A DNA stretch of 64,000 bases from Rhizobium aethiopicum (GTDB lineage: Bacteria > Pseudomonadota > Alphaproteobacteria > Rhizobiales > Rhizobiaceae), in assembly GCF_900094625.1 (NCBI RefSeq), contig NZ_FMAJ01000016.1, forward strand, positions 74,973-138,972. The letters are read 5' to 3'. The notes under the pieces are model-generated. The model was given only the letters and a program-made list of their open reading frames with translations. It searched no databases and was not told the DNA's origin. The translations under genes were made by a program, and so were the position numbers. How positions within the stretch are numbered: position 1 is the first letter of the stretch; each line of letters starts with the position of its first letter. Of this stretch, positions 1 through 9,039 are shown in pieces.

Positions 1-112
1 CGTCCCACCTCACGCATCACATTAAAGGGGCGTCCAAATAACGGATGGCTCGGATCCAGCACCTCGATCTTGTCCGGTGATGATTCGTCAGACTCACAAG
101 CAGGGATATTTC

Positions 113-345
113 TGTAGACCTTCGAGCAGATAACCGAGCTGCGCCGGTGTGATCACCACCGTGCCGTCAGCGGCTGACGGCCAGATGAAGCGGCCGCGCT
201 CCAGCTTCTTCGTGAACAGACAAGCGCCCTGGCCGTCACGCTAGATAAACCTTCCTCGCTCCAATTTTTTCGTGAACAGGCAGGCCCCCTGGCCATCGTG
301 CCAAACGACCTTGATCAGATCGCCGCGTTTGCCCCAAGGCGGCGC
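113..345 (-). pseudogene. IS66-family TnpB remnant with internal 60-bp tandem duplication
   Basis: Reverse translation gives the conserved IS66 accessory-protein core (DGQGACLFTKKLERGRFI, then WPSAADGTVVITPAQLGYLL). The core block occurs twice in tandem: bases 181-240 and 241-300 align base for base with about three quarters identity. An in-frame stop separates the copies. No start or complete reading frame remains, so this is debris of an insertion sequence. Bases 1-112 hold nothing I recognise. Confidence 0.8.
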
Positions 346-409
346 ATCCTCGGATGCTTACTTTTGTCCGGAAAGTTTTGGCCGCATTGAACTCATCAAA
401 TAAGGATTT

Positions 410-442
410 GCGCCGCGCGGACGAGCACGCGGCGCTTTTATT
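410..442 (+). terminator. Possible Rho-independent terminator
   Basis: An 8-bp GC-only stem (410-417 pairing with 428-435) with a 10-base loop is followed by TTTTATT. It has the shape of an intrinsic terminator for plus-strand transcription. No intact plus-strand gene precedes it here, so it may belong to the decayed IS region. Confidence 0.4.
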
Positions 443-538
443 CGGCAGGGAAAGCAGCTTCGTCTAAGCCTTTGGCCATATTCGATGAATTCTTGCTCCA
501 CAATCTCTGACGGGCCAGCGCCGGCAGGGCAGAGGAGA

Positions 539-1006
539 TTAATCCTTCAAGAGGCTTTTGTTCTCAGTCGTCGGCACGTACTGGAAAGTGTCTTGTCCTT
601 GCTCAATGGCCGGACCGGAGCCGCCTTCGTAAGCGAGGTTCCAGCTCGTGACTATCTCAGTGTTGTTGCCGTTGACCTGTGCGTAGCCGGTCCATCCGGT
701 TGCGGAATTGCAGTTCTCCGTCGAATTGTTCCAGCCGACCGAAAATGCGATGAACGTCCCGTTTACCCTTCCTGTTAGCGGATAGGGCGAGTTCTGGCAT
801 CCGGTGCCCTGGGCTCTGTTTACATATTGGCCGGAGACATTTCCGAACGAGTCGACTTGAATGATCATCGTCGAGCCGGACTGGTTCTGCCAACTGCTGG
901 AAGCCGATGCGATGCTTGAAAAATCCTTGAAGTTGCTTGCATCGAAAGCAAGAGCTGAGGTTGCTACAGCAAACACAAGTGCTGCAACTGCATTAGTACG
1001 GATCAT
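539..1006 (-). CDS. Rhizavidin (secreted dimeric biotin-binding avidin)
   Basis: Avidin/streptavidin-fold protein that binds biotin with very high affinity. From memory, the mature sequence starting FDASNFKDF is that of R. etli rhizavidin, which is known as a dimer rather than a tetramer. Avidin-type strand motifs are visible (SSWQNQSGS, GQYVNRAQG, AFSVGWNNS, GYAQVNG, TSWNLAY, DTFQYV). Two cysteines (CQN and ENCNS) fit the disulfide known for this protein. I chose the ATG at 1006 because it follows an AGGAGG ribosome site and begins a classical signal peptide (MIRTNAVAALV...SALA); an upstream in-frame ATG at 1078 lacks these. The product is probably exported to the periplasm or outside. Its biological role is unknown; sequestering biotin against competitors is one idea. 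Confidence 0.95.
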   Translation of the reverse strand: MIRTNAVAALVFAVATSALAFDASNFKDFSSIASASSSWQNQSGSTMIIQVDSFGNVSGQYVNRAQGTGCQNSPYPLTGRVNGTFIAFSVGWNNSTENCNSATGWTGYAQVNGNNTEIVTSWNLAYEGGSGPAIEQGQDTFQYVPTTENKSLLKD

Positions 1007-1229
1007 GGTTTTTCCTCCTGATGTGCGCCGACCGTCGGCGATCGTACCGAAGGTTGCATATAAACTCGTAATAATCAATCAATCCGAGTAGCAATTTCCC
1101 GGGTTGAGAAAACCGAAAGACGGGCCGCGCGTTGCGTGGCGCGGCCCGAGAACGAGCATCAGGAGTGAAGACTTACACGATGCAAATTACGAACGGGATA
1201 GCGCAACGCTAATATTTGACCATCATTGG

Positions 1230-1335
1230 AACGGACAAACTGCATGGCCGCAACCCCGAGAGCTACCTCACGGACGTCCTAACCCAGATCAAAGATTAAC
1301 CGGTAGATAGGCTTGAAGACCTGTTGCCGTGGAAT
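1230..1335 (+). pseudogene. IS66-family transposase (TnpC) C-terminal remnant
   Basis: The frame starting DKLHGRNPESYLTDVLTQIKD, then PVDRLEDLLPW after a stop, matches the end of IS66 transposases (usual form: NPEAYL.DVL..I..HP...I.ELLPW). An in-frame stop interrupts it. It is opposite in orientation to the TnpB remnant at the left edge, so rhizavidin is bracketed by IS66 debris. From 1340 to 1490 I see only a short unrecognised reading frame (IEDVATMTGENLELL). Confidence 0.7.
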
Positions 1336-1489
1336 ATGCTTCCGACGGTCTCCACTGCGCAAAAGGCCGCCTGATGGCTCGTTCGATGCATATCTGCACG
1401 ATCGAAGACGTGGCCACCATGACCGGCGAGAACCTCGAACTGCTCAGAGAGATCGTATCCATCCGAGCAGGGCCGCGGGATTTTGGGCG

Positions 1490-2211
1490 CCGCGCGTAGT
1501 AACGTCGGTTCATGGAGATCGGATCGAACTGCACGGAGATCGGGTGAGAATCGGCGCCGACGGTACGCCATCACATGACCGCGACAGACCCGATCATCCG
1601 CCAACACTTGCCGATCGTGCATGAGGCGATGCATCACGTCACCCATATGACCGTGCGCAACCGCGGCACCTTCGGCGGCAGCGTCGCGCATGCGGATCCA
1701 GCGACCGAGATGCCGATGATGACACGGTTCCTCGGTGGGACGGTCATCGCCTCCTCTCAGCGCGGCAGACGCGAAATACCTGCAGCCGATTTTTTTGTCG
1801 GATCGCTGGTCAACTCGTTGGAACCGGACGAGTTTGTAATTCGCGTCGAGCTCGACGCGATGAGACCGGATGCCGGATGGGGATTTGAGGAGTTTGCAAA
1901 ACGCCACGGGGACTTCGCACTCGCTTGCTTTGCGACGACGCTGCATTGTGTAGATGGCAGGGCGTCTGACGTTCGCGTTGGCATGATGGGCGTTGGTGAA
2001 ACCCCGCTGCGGCTTGAAGAGATCATCGAGGACGGATGTTTCCGAGCCGGCTCTCGATACGGTGGCGGATCGCCTGGCTGGAATCCTCACGCCCAACACG
2101 GATATCCATGCCTCTGCAGATTACCGCAGGCATCTCTCAGGCGTCCTTGCCAAACGGGCCCTTCGCGCCGCCTGGAGCCGCGCGAACCACGAAAGGCTTC
2201 AAGCAAGATGA
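1490..2211 (+). pseudogene. coxM: Molybdenum hydroxylase FAD-binding (medium) subunit, frameshifted
   Basis: FAD-binding subunit of the xanthine dehydrogenase / CO dehydrogenase family. The long frame from about 1575 has the typical VRNRGTFGGSVAHADPATE flavin-binding motif and the core through IRVELDAM and GVGETPLRL. The C-terminus (DIHASADYRRHLSGVLAKRAL) continues in another frame from about 2040. The N-terminal end (RIGA...) is also out of frame near 1555, and the first ~60-70 residues of the family are missing. At least two frameshifts make it non-functional. Its stop overlaps the start of the small subunit (ATGA), the original operon arrangement. Confidence 0.85.
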
Positions 2212-2676
2212 GTGAGAAGACGATCACCGTCAGCGTCAACGAAGCGTATATGACGCGCACGATCGAAGCACGAACGCTGCTGAGCCACTTCCTGCGCCAG
2301 GATCCTTTGCCTGACCGGAACCCATGTCGGGTGCGAACATGGCGTTTGCGGTGCCTGCACCGTCATTCTCGATGGAAGGAGCGCACGCTCCTGTCTGATG
2401 CTTGCAGTGCAGGCAGACGGGAGCGAAATCGAAACCATGGCCAGGGAAGCGTCGATACTCGGACGAATCCAAGAAGCGTTCCGCCAGCATCATGGCCTGC
2501 AATGCGAATTTGTAGGCCCAGTTTCATCGTTGGCGATCATCGACCTTCTTCGCCACCATCCGCTGGAAACCGATGATAAGATCAGGGAAGCGCTCTCAGG
2601 AAACATCTGTCGTTGTACGGGCTATGAAAACATCGTCAACGCCGTCCGCGAACTGGCTAGCAAGAGAGGACCTTAA
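2208..2676 (+). pseudogene. coxS: Molybdenum hydroxylase [2Fe-2S] (small) subunit, frameshifted
   Basis: Two-cluster ferredoxin-like subunit. The start (MSEKTITVSVNEAY) is in one frame. The first cluster motif GCEHGVCGACTVILDG is in a second frame after about 2300, and the second cluster region (GNICRCTGYENIVNAV) closes the gene. The usual QCGFC motif reads QCEFVGP; restoring one T near 2508 gives QCEFCRPSF, so a third frameshift lies there. Only the remains of the electron-transfer subunit are left. The stop is one base from the next gene's ATG. Confidence 0.85.
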
Positions 2677-2677
2677 G

Positions 2678-3439
2678 ATGAAGATGCATTTTCTCGAGGC
2701 CGGCCGCCTTCGTATGCGCCGGTCCATCTACGTCCCTGGGGCGCTGAAGGAAGAAGCGATTGAATTGCCGGTTCACGCCACCCTGATGCGCCATCCCCAA
2801 GGCAACGCGCTGTTCGATAGCGGATGCAATCCAGAGGCCGCCATCGATCCAGGCGCGCGATGGGGTGGGTTAAGCAAGGTTATGACCCCGATCTTTTCGC
2901 CAGAGCGGACGGTCGTTCATCAGTTGAAGACTCTTGCTCTCGATCCCGAGGACATAGATGTTGTGATCTGTTCACATCTGCATCCCGATCATTGCGGCTG
3001 CAACGCGTACTTTCGGCGCGCAACGATCCTCTGCCACGAAGCGGAGGCGCAGGCCGCCACGGCAAGCGGTGCAGAAAATCAAGGCTATCTTCGAGGAGAA
3101 TGGGACCAGCCCCAGGGTTTCCAGACCTTCAATGCCGAGCATGACGTCTTTGGCGACGGGCGCATCGTCTTGCTGCCCATGCCGGGTCATACCCCCGGAA
3201 TGACCGTCGCCCGTGTCGAGCTGGAAAAAGATGGTTCATTTATACTCGCTTCAGATGCTGCCCCGCTCCAGGCGAGCGTCGACACCGGTATCGCTCCGAG
3301 AAATACTTGGAACATCGAACTCGCCGCAGAGGCACTCGCTCGCCTGAAAGCTCTTCGGGAGCGGGGAGCTTCTATCATTTTCGGCCACGACGACGCGCAA
3401 TGGCAAGAGTTGCGAAAGGGTGTGGAGTTCTACGAATGA
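2678..3439 (+). CDS. Metallo-beta-lactamase-fold hydrolase, N-acyl-homoserine-lactone-lactonase-like
   Basis: Intact 253-residue protein. It carries the zinc-binding signature SHLHPDHCG (HxHxDH) near residue 105, a downstream histidine in MPGHTPG, an aspartate in ASDAAP and a final IFGHD. This spacing is typical of the AHL-lactonase (AiiA/AttM-like) branch of the metallo-beta-lactamase superfamily, which opens lactone rings and quenches quorum sensing. The substrate is an inference. The ATG at 2678 directly follows the coxS stop with a GAGAGGA ribosome site, and the stop overlaps the coxL start (ATGA). It is therefore embedded in a decayed molybdenum hydroxylase operon yet has kept its own frame. 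It probably lacks a signal peptide and is cytoplasmic. Confidence 0.8.
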   Translation: MKMHFLEAGRLRMRRSIYVPGALKEEAIELPVHATLMRHPQGNALFDSGCNPEAAIDPGARWGGLSKVMTPIFSPERTVVHQLKTLALDPEDIDVVICSHLHPDHCGCNAYFRRATILCHEAEAQAATASGAENQGYLRGEWDQPQGFQTFNAEHDVFGDGRIVLLPMPGHTPGMTVARVELEKDGSFILASDAAPLQASVDTGIAPRNTWNIELAAEALARLKALRERGASIIFGHDDAQWQELRKGVEFYE

Positions 3440-3796
3440 GCCAGCAGGACCATTCCGTCGAGCTGCGGCCCAAACTTGTCGGCAAGCGGGACAAGCGCAC
3501 CGAAGATCCACGTCTGCTGACGGGTGTTGGTCAGTATGTCGATGACATGGCGCCGCGGTATGTTGCATATCGCATTGCGACGCTCCGACCAGCCACATGC
3601 CCGAATCCTGAACATCGATGTCGGCGATGCGTTCTCGGTGCCCGGCGTCGTCGCGATCTATAACGCGAGCGACCTGGAAGGAGAGATCAAACCTGCCATA
3701 CCGACCTCGCGTATGCCTGGTTATTACGCCACCCCCATATGGCCACTTGCACGCGGGAAAAGGTGGCCGTTCTATCGGATCGTGTCCCAGTACGTG
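3436..3796 (+). pseudogene. coxL: Molybdenum hydroxylase large subunit, N-terminal fragment
   Basis: The start (VGKRDKRTEDPRLLTGVGQYVDDM) is the classic N-terminus of the molybdopterin-binding large subunit of CO/xanthine dehydrogenases. A frameshift near 3545 moves the continuation (MLHIALRRSDQPHARILNID, VPGVVAIYNASDLEGEI, YYATPIWPLARGK) to another frame. About 120 of an expected ~780 residues remain; the rest is replaced by the IS256-type transposase that follows. With coxM and coxS this shows a former coxM-coxS-lactonase-coxL operon. Confidence 0.85.
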
Positions 3797-3938
3797 GCGT
3801 AGGTGACGGTAGGGAGTAAAGCCGAGCGCCCGCGCGCTTCTCGTTGCGCTGTAGCGGGTGACCGGCTTTGCGGGCGGCCATCAGTGTTTTTCCGCTAGGG
3901 TCGGGTTGTTCAAGACCAACCTGACGGAAAGATCACCG

Positions 3939-4340
3939 ATGACCAATGACATGATGAACGTGCGCTCCCTTGTTGAGAAGAGTGCCGATGCAGATTTGTT
4001 GCGTGAGATGATCGGCCTTGCCGCCGAGCGGCTGATGGAGCTGGAAGTAGGCTCGGCTACGGGTGCAGACTTCGGTGTGAAGAACTCGATGCGGCTCACT
4101 CAACGCAATGGCTACCGTGACCGCGATTGGGAGACGCGGGCTGGCACCGTCGAGCTTCGCATTCCGAAGCTGCGCAAAGGCAGCTACTTTCCGAGCTTCC
4201 TTGAACCGCGCCGCATGGCAGAGAAAGCTCTGACGGCCGTTATCCAGGAAGCGCATATCCAGGGAATCTCGACTCGTTCTGTCGACGACTTGGTCAAGGC
4301 CATGGGTATGAGCGGCATCTCCAAAAGCCAGGTGAGCAGC
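3939..4340 (+). pseudogene. IS256-family (mutator-type) transposase, 3'-truncated
   Basis: Starts MTNDMMNVRSLVEKSADADLL and continues with the mutator-type core (NGYRDRDWETRAGTVELRIPKLRKGSYFPSFLEPR, AHIQGISTRSVDDLVKAMGMSGISKSQVS). About 134 of the usual ~400 residues are present; the frame then runs into unrelated sequence at about 4340. The DDE catalytic region beyond this point is missing apart from its beginning. The element's 5' non-coding end fills 3797-3938. It probably truncated both coxL on its left and the ABC transporter gene on its right. Confidence 0.85.
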
Positions 4341-4928
4341 CTAACATCGGGACGAACGCAATCTGCGGGGCGAAGGTGGCTGCGACGGCCATCCTCATCA
4401 GCGGCTGGAGATAGATCAGATAACCGCCCACGGTGACAAGGATGCCGATCTGGAGTAGCGGCTCGGAGATGCTGGTCCCAACGAAACTGCCCACCGGTTC
4501 CGCTTCCGCAAAGACGATCGACAGCTCAACCCCCTCGAGCGTGGATTCCGATGGCGGCGTCTCGGCCCGATGCAGAACGCGCGCCCCGAGCCAAAGCGTG
4601 CTTTTTTCGCCCACCCAGCTTCTTTAGAGGTTGGAGGTGAATTTATCGCGCCCTTCAACACTGCGACCGCGAGATAGAGGGAGACGAGAAAGAGAAGAGA
4701 CCGGTATGACGCTTGCTCGGTCGCCTCATTGACGATCCGGCGCTGGAGTTCGAGAGGCGCCGCGCCGATAACGAAAAGAGCCAGGGACAGCCCTGCGACC
4801 AACGCCTGATGACGCCTTCCCATCAGCCAGATGAAGCCGAATAGTTCGGAGAGCATCGAATCCGTCGCGCCATTTGCGGGACGCGGCCGGACAATTAAAT
4901 CCTGGAGGGCCAGATGTTCATCGCGCAC
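4340..4928 (-). pseudogene. ABC transporter membrane domain, frameshifted and 3'-truncated
   Basis: The first frame (LFGFIWLMGRRHQALVAGLS, then ALFVIGAAPLELQRRIVNEA and ASYRSLLFLVSLYLAVAVLK) has two hydrophobic segments. The second frame, after a break near 4630, continues with EKSTLWLGARVLHR, GVELSIVFAEAEPVGSFVG and a further hydrophobic stretch to about 4345. This fits the N-terminal transmembrane region of an ABC exporter with fused permease and ATPase. The ATPase half is gone; the IS256 fragment begins at the break. It lay downstream of a small membrane protein gene and the CBS-BON gene, probably in one transcript. Confidence 0.65.
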
Positions 4929-4935
4929 TCACGGG

Positions 4936-5079
4936 TCAGAGAGAGCGCTCGACGCGCCCGGTTCGGGAGTCGTCGGATGGCCTCACCAGTAGGACGCTCA
5001 CGACCGTCCCCACCATGAGGATCAGGATGACGAGGAGAAGCCTCGACACGACGGCGTCTGCGATGACCCTGACAAACAT
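4936..5079 (-). CDS. Small single-span membrane protein (47 residues)
   Basis: Short frame with an ATG at 5079, preceded by GGAG about 9 bases upstream. The product MFVRVIADAVVSRLLLVILI... has one strongly hydrophobic segment (about residues 12-33) and a charged tail (RPSDDSRTGRVERSL). It sits between the CBS-BON gene and the ABC transporter remnant on the same strand with short gaps, so it was probably co-transcribed. I do not recognise a family. Its neighbours are decayed, so it may no longer be functional. Confidence 0.45.
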   Translation of the reverse strand: MFVRVIADAVVSRLLLVILILMVGTVVSVLLVRPSDDSRTGRVERSL

Positions 5080-5118
5080 GACGGAAACTCCAGGGACGAT
5101 TTCATAGTTTGAGAGAGC

Positions 5119-5769
5119 TCACCATGCGGTATCCAGGGTGATGTTGTTTACCACGCCGCCGACGCCGCGGATGCTTTCCGCCGCCACCCTGGCCGCCGAG
5201 CATTCCAGCTCCGTCTCGACCTCTCCCCTCAGGGTCACTGCCCCGTCGGAGACGGTCGCATTGACGATGGGGAACCTTATTTCGAACTCGGTTTCCAGGC
5301 GGCCACGAACGGCCGTCCCTAGGGCCTCGTCGCCGGAAGCAGTACACTGCCGTCGAACATCGAGAAGCGCTCGCATCAAGTCGTGACGGCTGATTATGCC
5401 GGCGAGTCTGCCGTTCGGTGTTTGATGTCGTGGGCCTGCAGGAGTTCTGCGAGCTGGCTCGCGGTTGCGCTCGGGGCGGCGCTGACGACGGGCGTCGACA
5501 TCACGTCCTTGACGCGCCAGCTTCGGGCCTTCACATAGTCCGCCAGTGCATCTTCGCGGTCGCGCGTATGCGGTACCGCCCGTCTCGCCCAGGATGACGC
5601 CACCCGGCGCAGCAGGTCTCCCCGGTGACGATGCCGGTGAGCCGCCCTTCGCCATCGATGACGGGCACCGCGCCGATCTTGCTGGCGTTGACGATCTCGA
5701 CGGCTTCCCTGACGTTGTGTCCCTCGTCGAGCGTCGTCACGGGGTCGTCATGATGTCTCTAGCAAGCAT
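5119..5769 (-). pseudogene. CBS-domain plus BON-domain protein, multiply frameshifted
   Basis: Starts at an ATG (5769) with a perfect AAGGAG site: MLARDIMTTP, then a frame change to TTLDEGHNVREAVEIVNASKIGAVPVID (first CBS repeat). Two more frames give RVKDVMSTPVVSAAPSATASQLAELL (second CBS) and GRLAGIISRHDLMRALLDVR plus a C-terminal BON domain (FPIVNATVSDGAVTLRGEVE). At least three frameshifts are needed to join them. CBS-BON proteins are common in rhizobial low-oxygen or stress regulons, and an FNR/FixK-type box lies 53 bp upstream. Confidence 0.85.
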
Positions 5770-5821
5770 CGCGCTGTCTCCTTTTCGATCGGACAATTAC
5801 GGAGCCAACTTGTTGAGCGCA

Positions 5822-5835
5822 TTGACGTGGATCAA
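5822..5835. promoter_or_regulatory. FNR/FixK-type box TTGACGTGGATCAA
   Basis: Matches the TTGAY-N4-RTCAA dyad bound by FNR/FixK regulators under low oxygen. It lies in the 241-bp gap between the divergent CBS-BON pseudogene and the type III polyketide synthase gene and could serve either. Confidence 0.7.
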
Positions 5836-6010
5836 GGCAGACACGAAGCCGCGGGAGGCATCCTTCACGCGTCGTCGTCTCTGAAGCCTTCCGACGAAGT
5901 GCGGCGTCAGGCTCGCCCGCATTGCAACTTATTGAGGATCGAGGCGTTACGGTTCGGTCTCGTCCTCGCGCGGCGTACCAAATTCTTCCCGCGCCGTCGC
6001 AAGGAGTCTT

Positions 6011-7063
6011 ATGCAGCAACCCGTCAAGCTGGTATCCGTCGGCACCGCCGTTCCGCCACATGTCATCGACCAGCGTGACGCGGCGCGAGCCTCGCACACC
6101 GCGTTCTCATCGCGATTTGGCGATTTCGAAAAGCTGGCAAGGGTGTTCGAAACCTCGGGAATTCGGCGCCGCTATGCCGTCCGGCCGATCGAGTGGTATC
6201 TCGAGACGTCGGGATGGCCCGAACGAAACCTCGCTCATATCGAGGGCGCTGGTGCAATGTTCGTCGCCGCCGCCAGCAAGGCTCTCGTGTCGGCGGGCAT
6301 TGCAGCAGGCGATGTCGACACGATCGTAACCGTCTCCTCGACTGGTATTGCGACACCTAGTCTGGAAGCGAGGGTAAGCCGAGAACTGGGCTTCCGGGAC
6401 GATGTCGAACGGGTTCCCGTGTTTGGCCTCGGCTGTGCCGGCGGAGTCTCTGGGCTTTCAATCGGGTCACGGCTGGCGGCATCCCGGCCAGGCTCAGTCG
6501 TGCTGGTGGTCGCCGTCGAGACCTGCACGTTGGCATTTCGCATGGACAAGCTTACGAAGGCGAACATCGTGGCGACCGCCCTCTTCGGCGACGGGGCCGC
6601 CGCCTGCGTGGTGCGTGCTAGTGAGACCGGTCTGGCCGAGGTCGAACTTGCAGGCCAGCATACGTGGCCCGACACGCTAGACATCATGGGATGGAGCGTC
6701 GATCCGGAGGGTCTGGGCGTGATCTTCGATCGTGCGATACCACCGTTCGCCGAAACTCATGTGCTGAAGGGCGTAACGTCCATACTCGCCCGATCAGATC
6801 TTGCTCCTGCCGACGTTGACCGGTTTGCGTGCCACCCCGGTGGATCAAAGGTTATCACCGCCTTGGAATCGGCGCTTAAACTAAGCCAGGGAACCCTCGA
6901 CCAGGAACGTGAGGTTCTCTCGGACTATGGGAACATGTCCTCGCCAACCGCGCTGTTCGTACTCGAGAAGCTTCTTGCGCAAGGACTACCCAGGAGAACT
7001 GTCCTGACGGCGATGGGACCGGGCTTCACCCTTAGCTGCCTCTCGTTGACGGCTGCAGCATGA
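6011..7063 (+). CDS. Type III polyketide synthase (chalcone-synthase-like)
   Basis: 350-residue, family-length enzyme that extends an acyl-CoA starter with malonyl-CoA in the cytoplasm. The Cys-His-Asn triad is visible: Cys142 in FGLGCAGGVSGL, His275 in FACHPGGSK and Asn308 in DYGNMSSPTA. The C-terminal GPGFTLSCL loop is also present. The ATG at 6011 follows AAGGAG. An FNR/FixK-type box about 180 bp upstream suggests low-oxygen expression. In related bacteria such genes often sit with an isoprenylcysteine methyltransferase-like gene and make alkylresorcinols or alkylpyrones; no such partner is seen here. It is intact although the genes around it are broken. The product is not predictable from sequence alone. 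Confidence 0.9.
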   Translation: MQQPVKLVSVGTAVPPHVIDQRDAARASHTAFSSRFGDFEKLARVFETSGIRRRYAVRPIEWYLETSGWPERNLAHIEGAGAMFVAAASKALVSAGIAAGDVDTIVTVSSTGIATPSLEARVSRELGFRDDVERVPVFGLGCAGGVSGLSIGSRLAASRPGSVVLVVAVETCTLAFRMDKLTKANIVATALFGDGAAACVVRASETGLAEVELAGQHTWPDTLDIMGWSVDPEGLGVIFDRAIPPFAETHVLKGVTSILARSDLAPADVDRFACHPGGSKVITALESALKLSQGTLDQEREVLSDYGNMSSPTALFVLEKLLAQGLPRRTVLTAMGPGFTLSCLSLTAAA

Positions 7064-7283
7064 CCCGGCGATCATTCTCCAGGACGTTTTAAGATCGCAT
7101 CGTTTGCAGAACGAACAGGACTCGAAACACGTAGCTGACGCTGCAAAGGCTGCGATTGCCGTGGGACACCCCAAGTCGAAGGCGAGGTTGCCACCTCGCA
7201 CTCGAATCCTTTCTCTTGCGTGCCGGCGTAGCTGCGGCAGTATGGCTGGTGGTAGTCGCTACCCAATCCGGTCCTCTGTCGCA

Positions 7284-7470
7284 CTAGGAGGAGCGTGCCC
7301 AGCGCCAATTCTGGATTTCCGGCAAGTCTTCTCCACGCTCCCGCACGAACGCCCGGTGCTCGTCGAGCTTTGCATGCAAGGCTGCCGTCACATCTGGCAC
7401 CTTTTCGGCGAGGCCGGGCACGCGCGCGATCGGTCGCGATGTCTATCTGCGTGTATCTGAACCATGCGAT
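7284..7470 (-). pseudogene. xfp: Phosphoketolase C-terminal remnant
   Basis: Reverse translation gives RVPGLAEKVPDVTAALHAKL, then DEHRAFVRERGEDLPEIQNW and a stop at 7284. This matches the extreme C-terminus of xylulose-5-phosphate/fructose-6-phosphate phosphoketolase (usual form: DRVP.L......LR.KL.EH..YI...GEDMPEI..W.W). Upstream the frame is broken and no further phosphoketolase sequence is seen. Bases 7064-7283 and 7471-8016 hold nothing else I recognise. Confidence 0.7.
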
Positions 7471-8016
7471 CCAGCCATGGCACTGAATGTGCATCGGCAA
7501 ACAAAAGCGGATTTACAACCAACGTTGTCAGATACGTCTCCCCCAAGCGGGATTGATGTCTCGGGGGCCAGTGTCTCTCGATTACGCCTGTCATCGATCG
7601 CCGACCTCGGCAGGCCACAAGGAGTGGGAAACTTTGATCTCCTACGCACTTTGCTCATCGCTTCCCATTCCTAGCTGCATTGAAGCGTATCTGGGGCAGA
7701 GTGACTTCAAATAGGCGCTTCAGCGGAGTCCACCGACCGAGGCACTGGATGTTCGCAACCAACTGCCGCTTTTCCGGAAGATGATGAGTTAAGGTGGCAG
7801 GAAACGGAATAAGACTGGTTGACGAGAAGCCCGGGAAAAACAACAGAAACTGGTTCGAAAGTTCTTGTTCGTTCATCAGCGCTTTTTGTTGGATTGTGAG
7901 AGCACGGATCCTGCCAACTGCTTGGTAGCAGTGCTGTATTTCGTGCTCGATAGAACCTGCGAAGCCTTGTCCTCCATCGCAGCTCCTGTCTGCTTTGAGG
8001 TGCCCGCCTGCAAGGG

Positions 8017-8740
8017 CTCTGTTGCAAGATCGACTCCGACTATGTCCTGATGTACCCGGCGATCCGCCCCGGCAGCTACGTCCTCATTTCCGTGACCGAC
8101 ACCGGCACCGGAATGACGTCCGATGTGATGGAGAGGGCTTTCGACCGTTCTTCACCGCGAAACCGACGGGCTCGGGAACGGGGCTTGGGCTGAGCATGGT
8201 CTACGGTTTCGCAAAGCAATCCGCAGGGCACCTGCAGCTCTACAGCGAACTTGGCGAAGGGACGACGGTGCGCCTCTTTCTTCCACGCGCCGACGCCGGA
8301 AAGGATTCTCATCCGAACGAGCAGCGGGCTGAGGAAGCCCCGCCTCGGGGCACGGAAACTATCCTGGTGGTCGAGGACGACGCGAGAGTTCGCCGAGTGA
8401 CGGTCAGCCGCCTGCAGACGCTTGCCTACTTCGTGATCGAAGCTACGAACGGGATCGACGCGGTGAAGGAGCTGGAGGCGGGGCATGACGTAGCGCTCCT
8501 GTTCAGTGATGTGGCCATGCCGGGAATGAACGACGACGAACTGGCCCGGAATGTCCGGGAGCGCTGGCCGAGGGTGAAAATTCTCCTGACGTCGGGCTTT
8601 TCTGAACCCCATGCCGCGGACAAGGAGATCGAAGCGGGCGCCGGCTGGCTGAAGAAGCCGTACACTGCATCGGAGATGTCGACACGTCTCAGGCTGCTGC
8701 TCGCCACGAGGCCTAATAGCGATTCTGCTCGACAGCAGGA
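8017..8740 (+). pseudogene. Hybrid sensor histidine kinase / response regulator, C-terminal fragment
   Basis: The 5' part encodes the end of a histidine-kinase ATPase domain (IRPGSYVLISVTDTGTGM). After a frameshift near 8142 it continues with FFTAKPTGSGTGLGLSMVYG and a full receiver domain (TILVVEDDARVRRVT, phospho-acceptor region LLFSDVAMPGMNDDEL, lysine in GWLKKPY). The sensor, dimerisation and early ATPase regions are absent. The frame runs on after the receiver domain to 9074 without family likeness. Nothing recognisable is seen in 8741-9039. Confidence 0.8.
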
Positions 8741-9039
8741 TTTCAATTTAGAAAAATCAAACCCAAACCTCAATCGCGCTGCCGTTGCGGGGACTCATAT
8801 CTTTCTTCGCGGAAGATCCCAGCCTACGTCGCCACCCAAGGTCGCTCTCCAAGAACATCAATGGTCGCCTTGTGCTCGCGACGGAGGCTCTGCAACGGGT
8901 GGTGCGGAATTTCGTTCCGAAGACGAGATCTGCGCGCAAGTCGATCAAGGAAATTGGGCTCTATGCGAAGGGCGCTCAGCGGCGCCCTTGCTGCTGAGTG
9001 TGGGCAGAGCAGTAATGTCTAGCCAATCCCGATATTCGA

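Noticed and set aside
539..778. Plus-strand ORFs inside the rhizavidin gene
   Set aside because: They are shadows of the minus-strand coding sequence without ribosome sites or family likeness.
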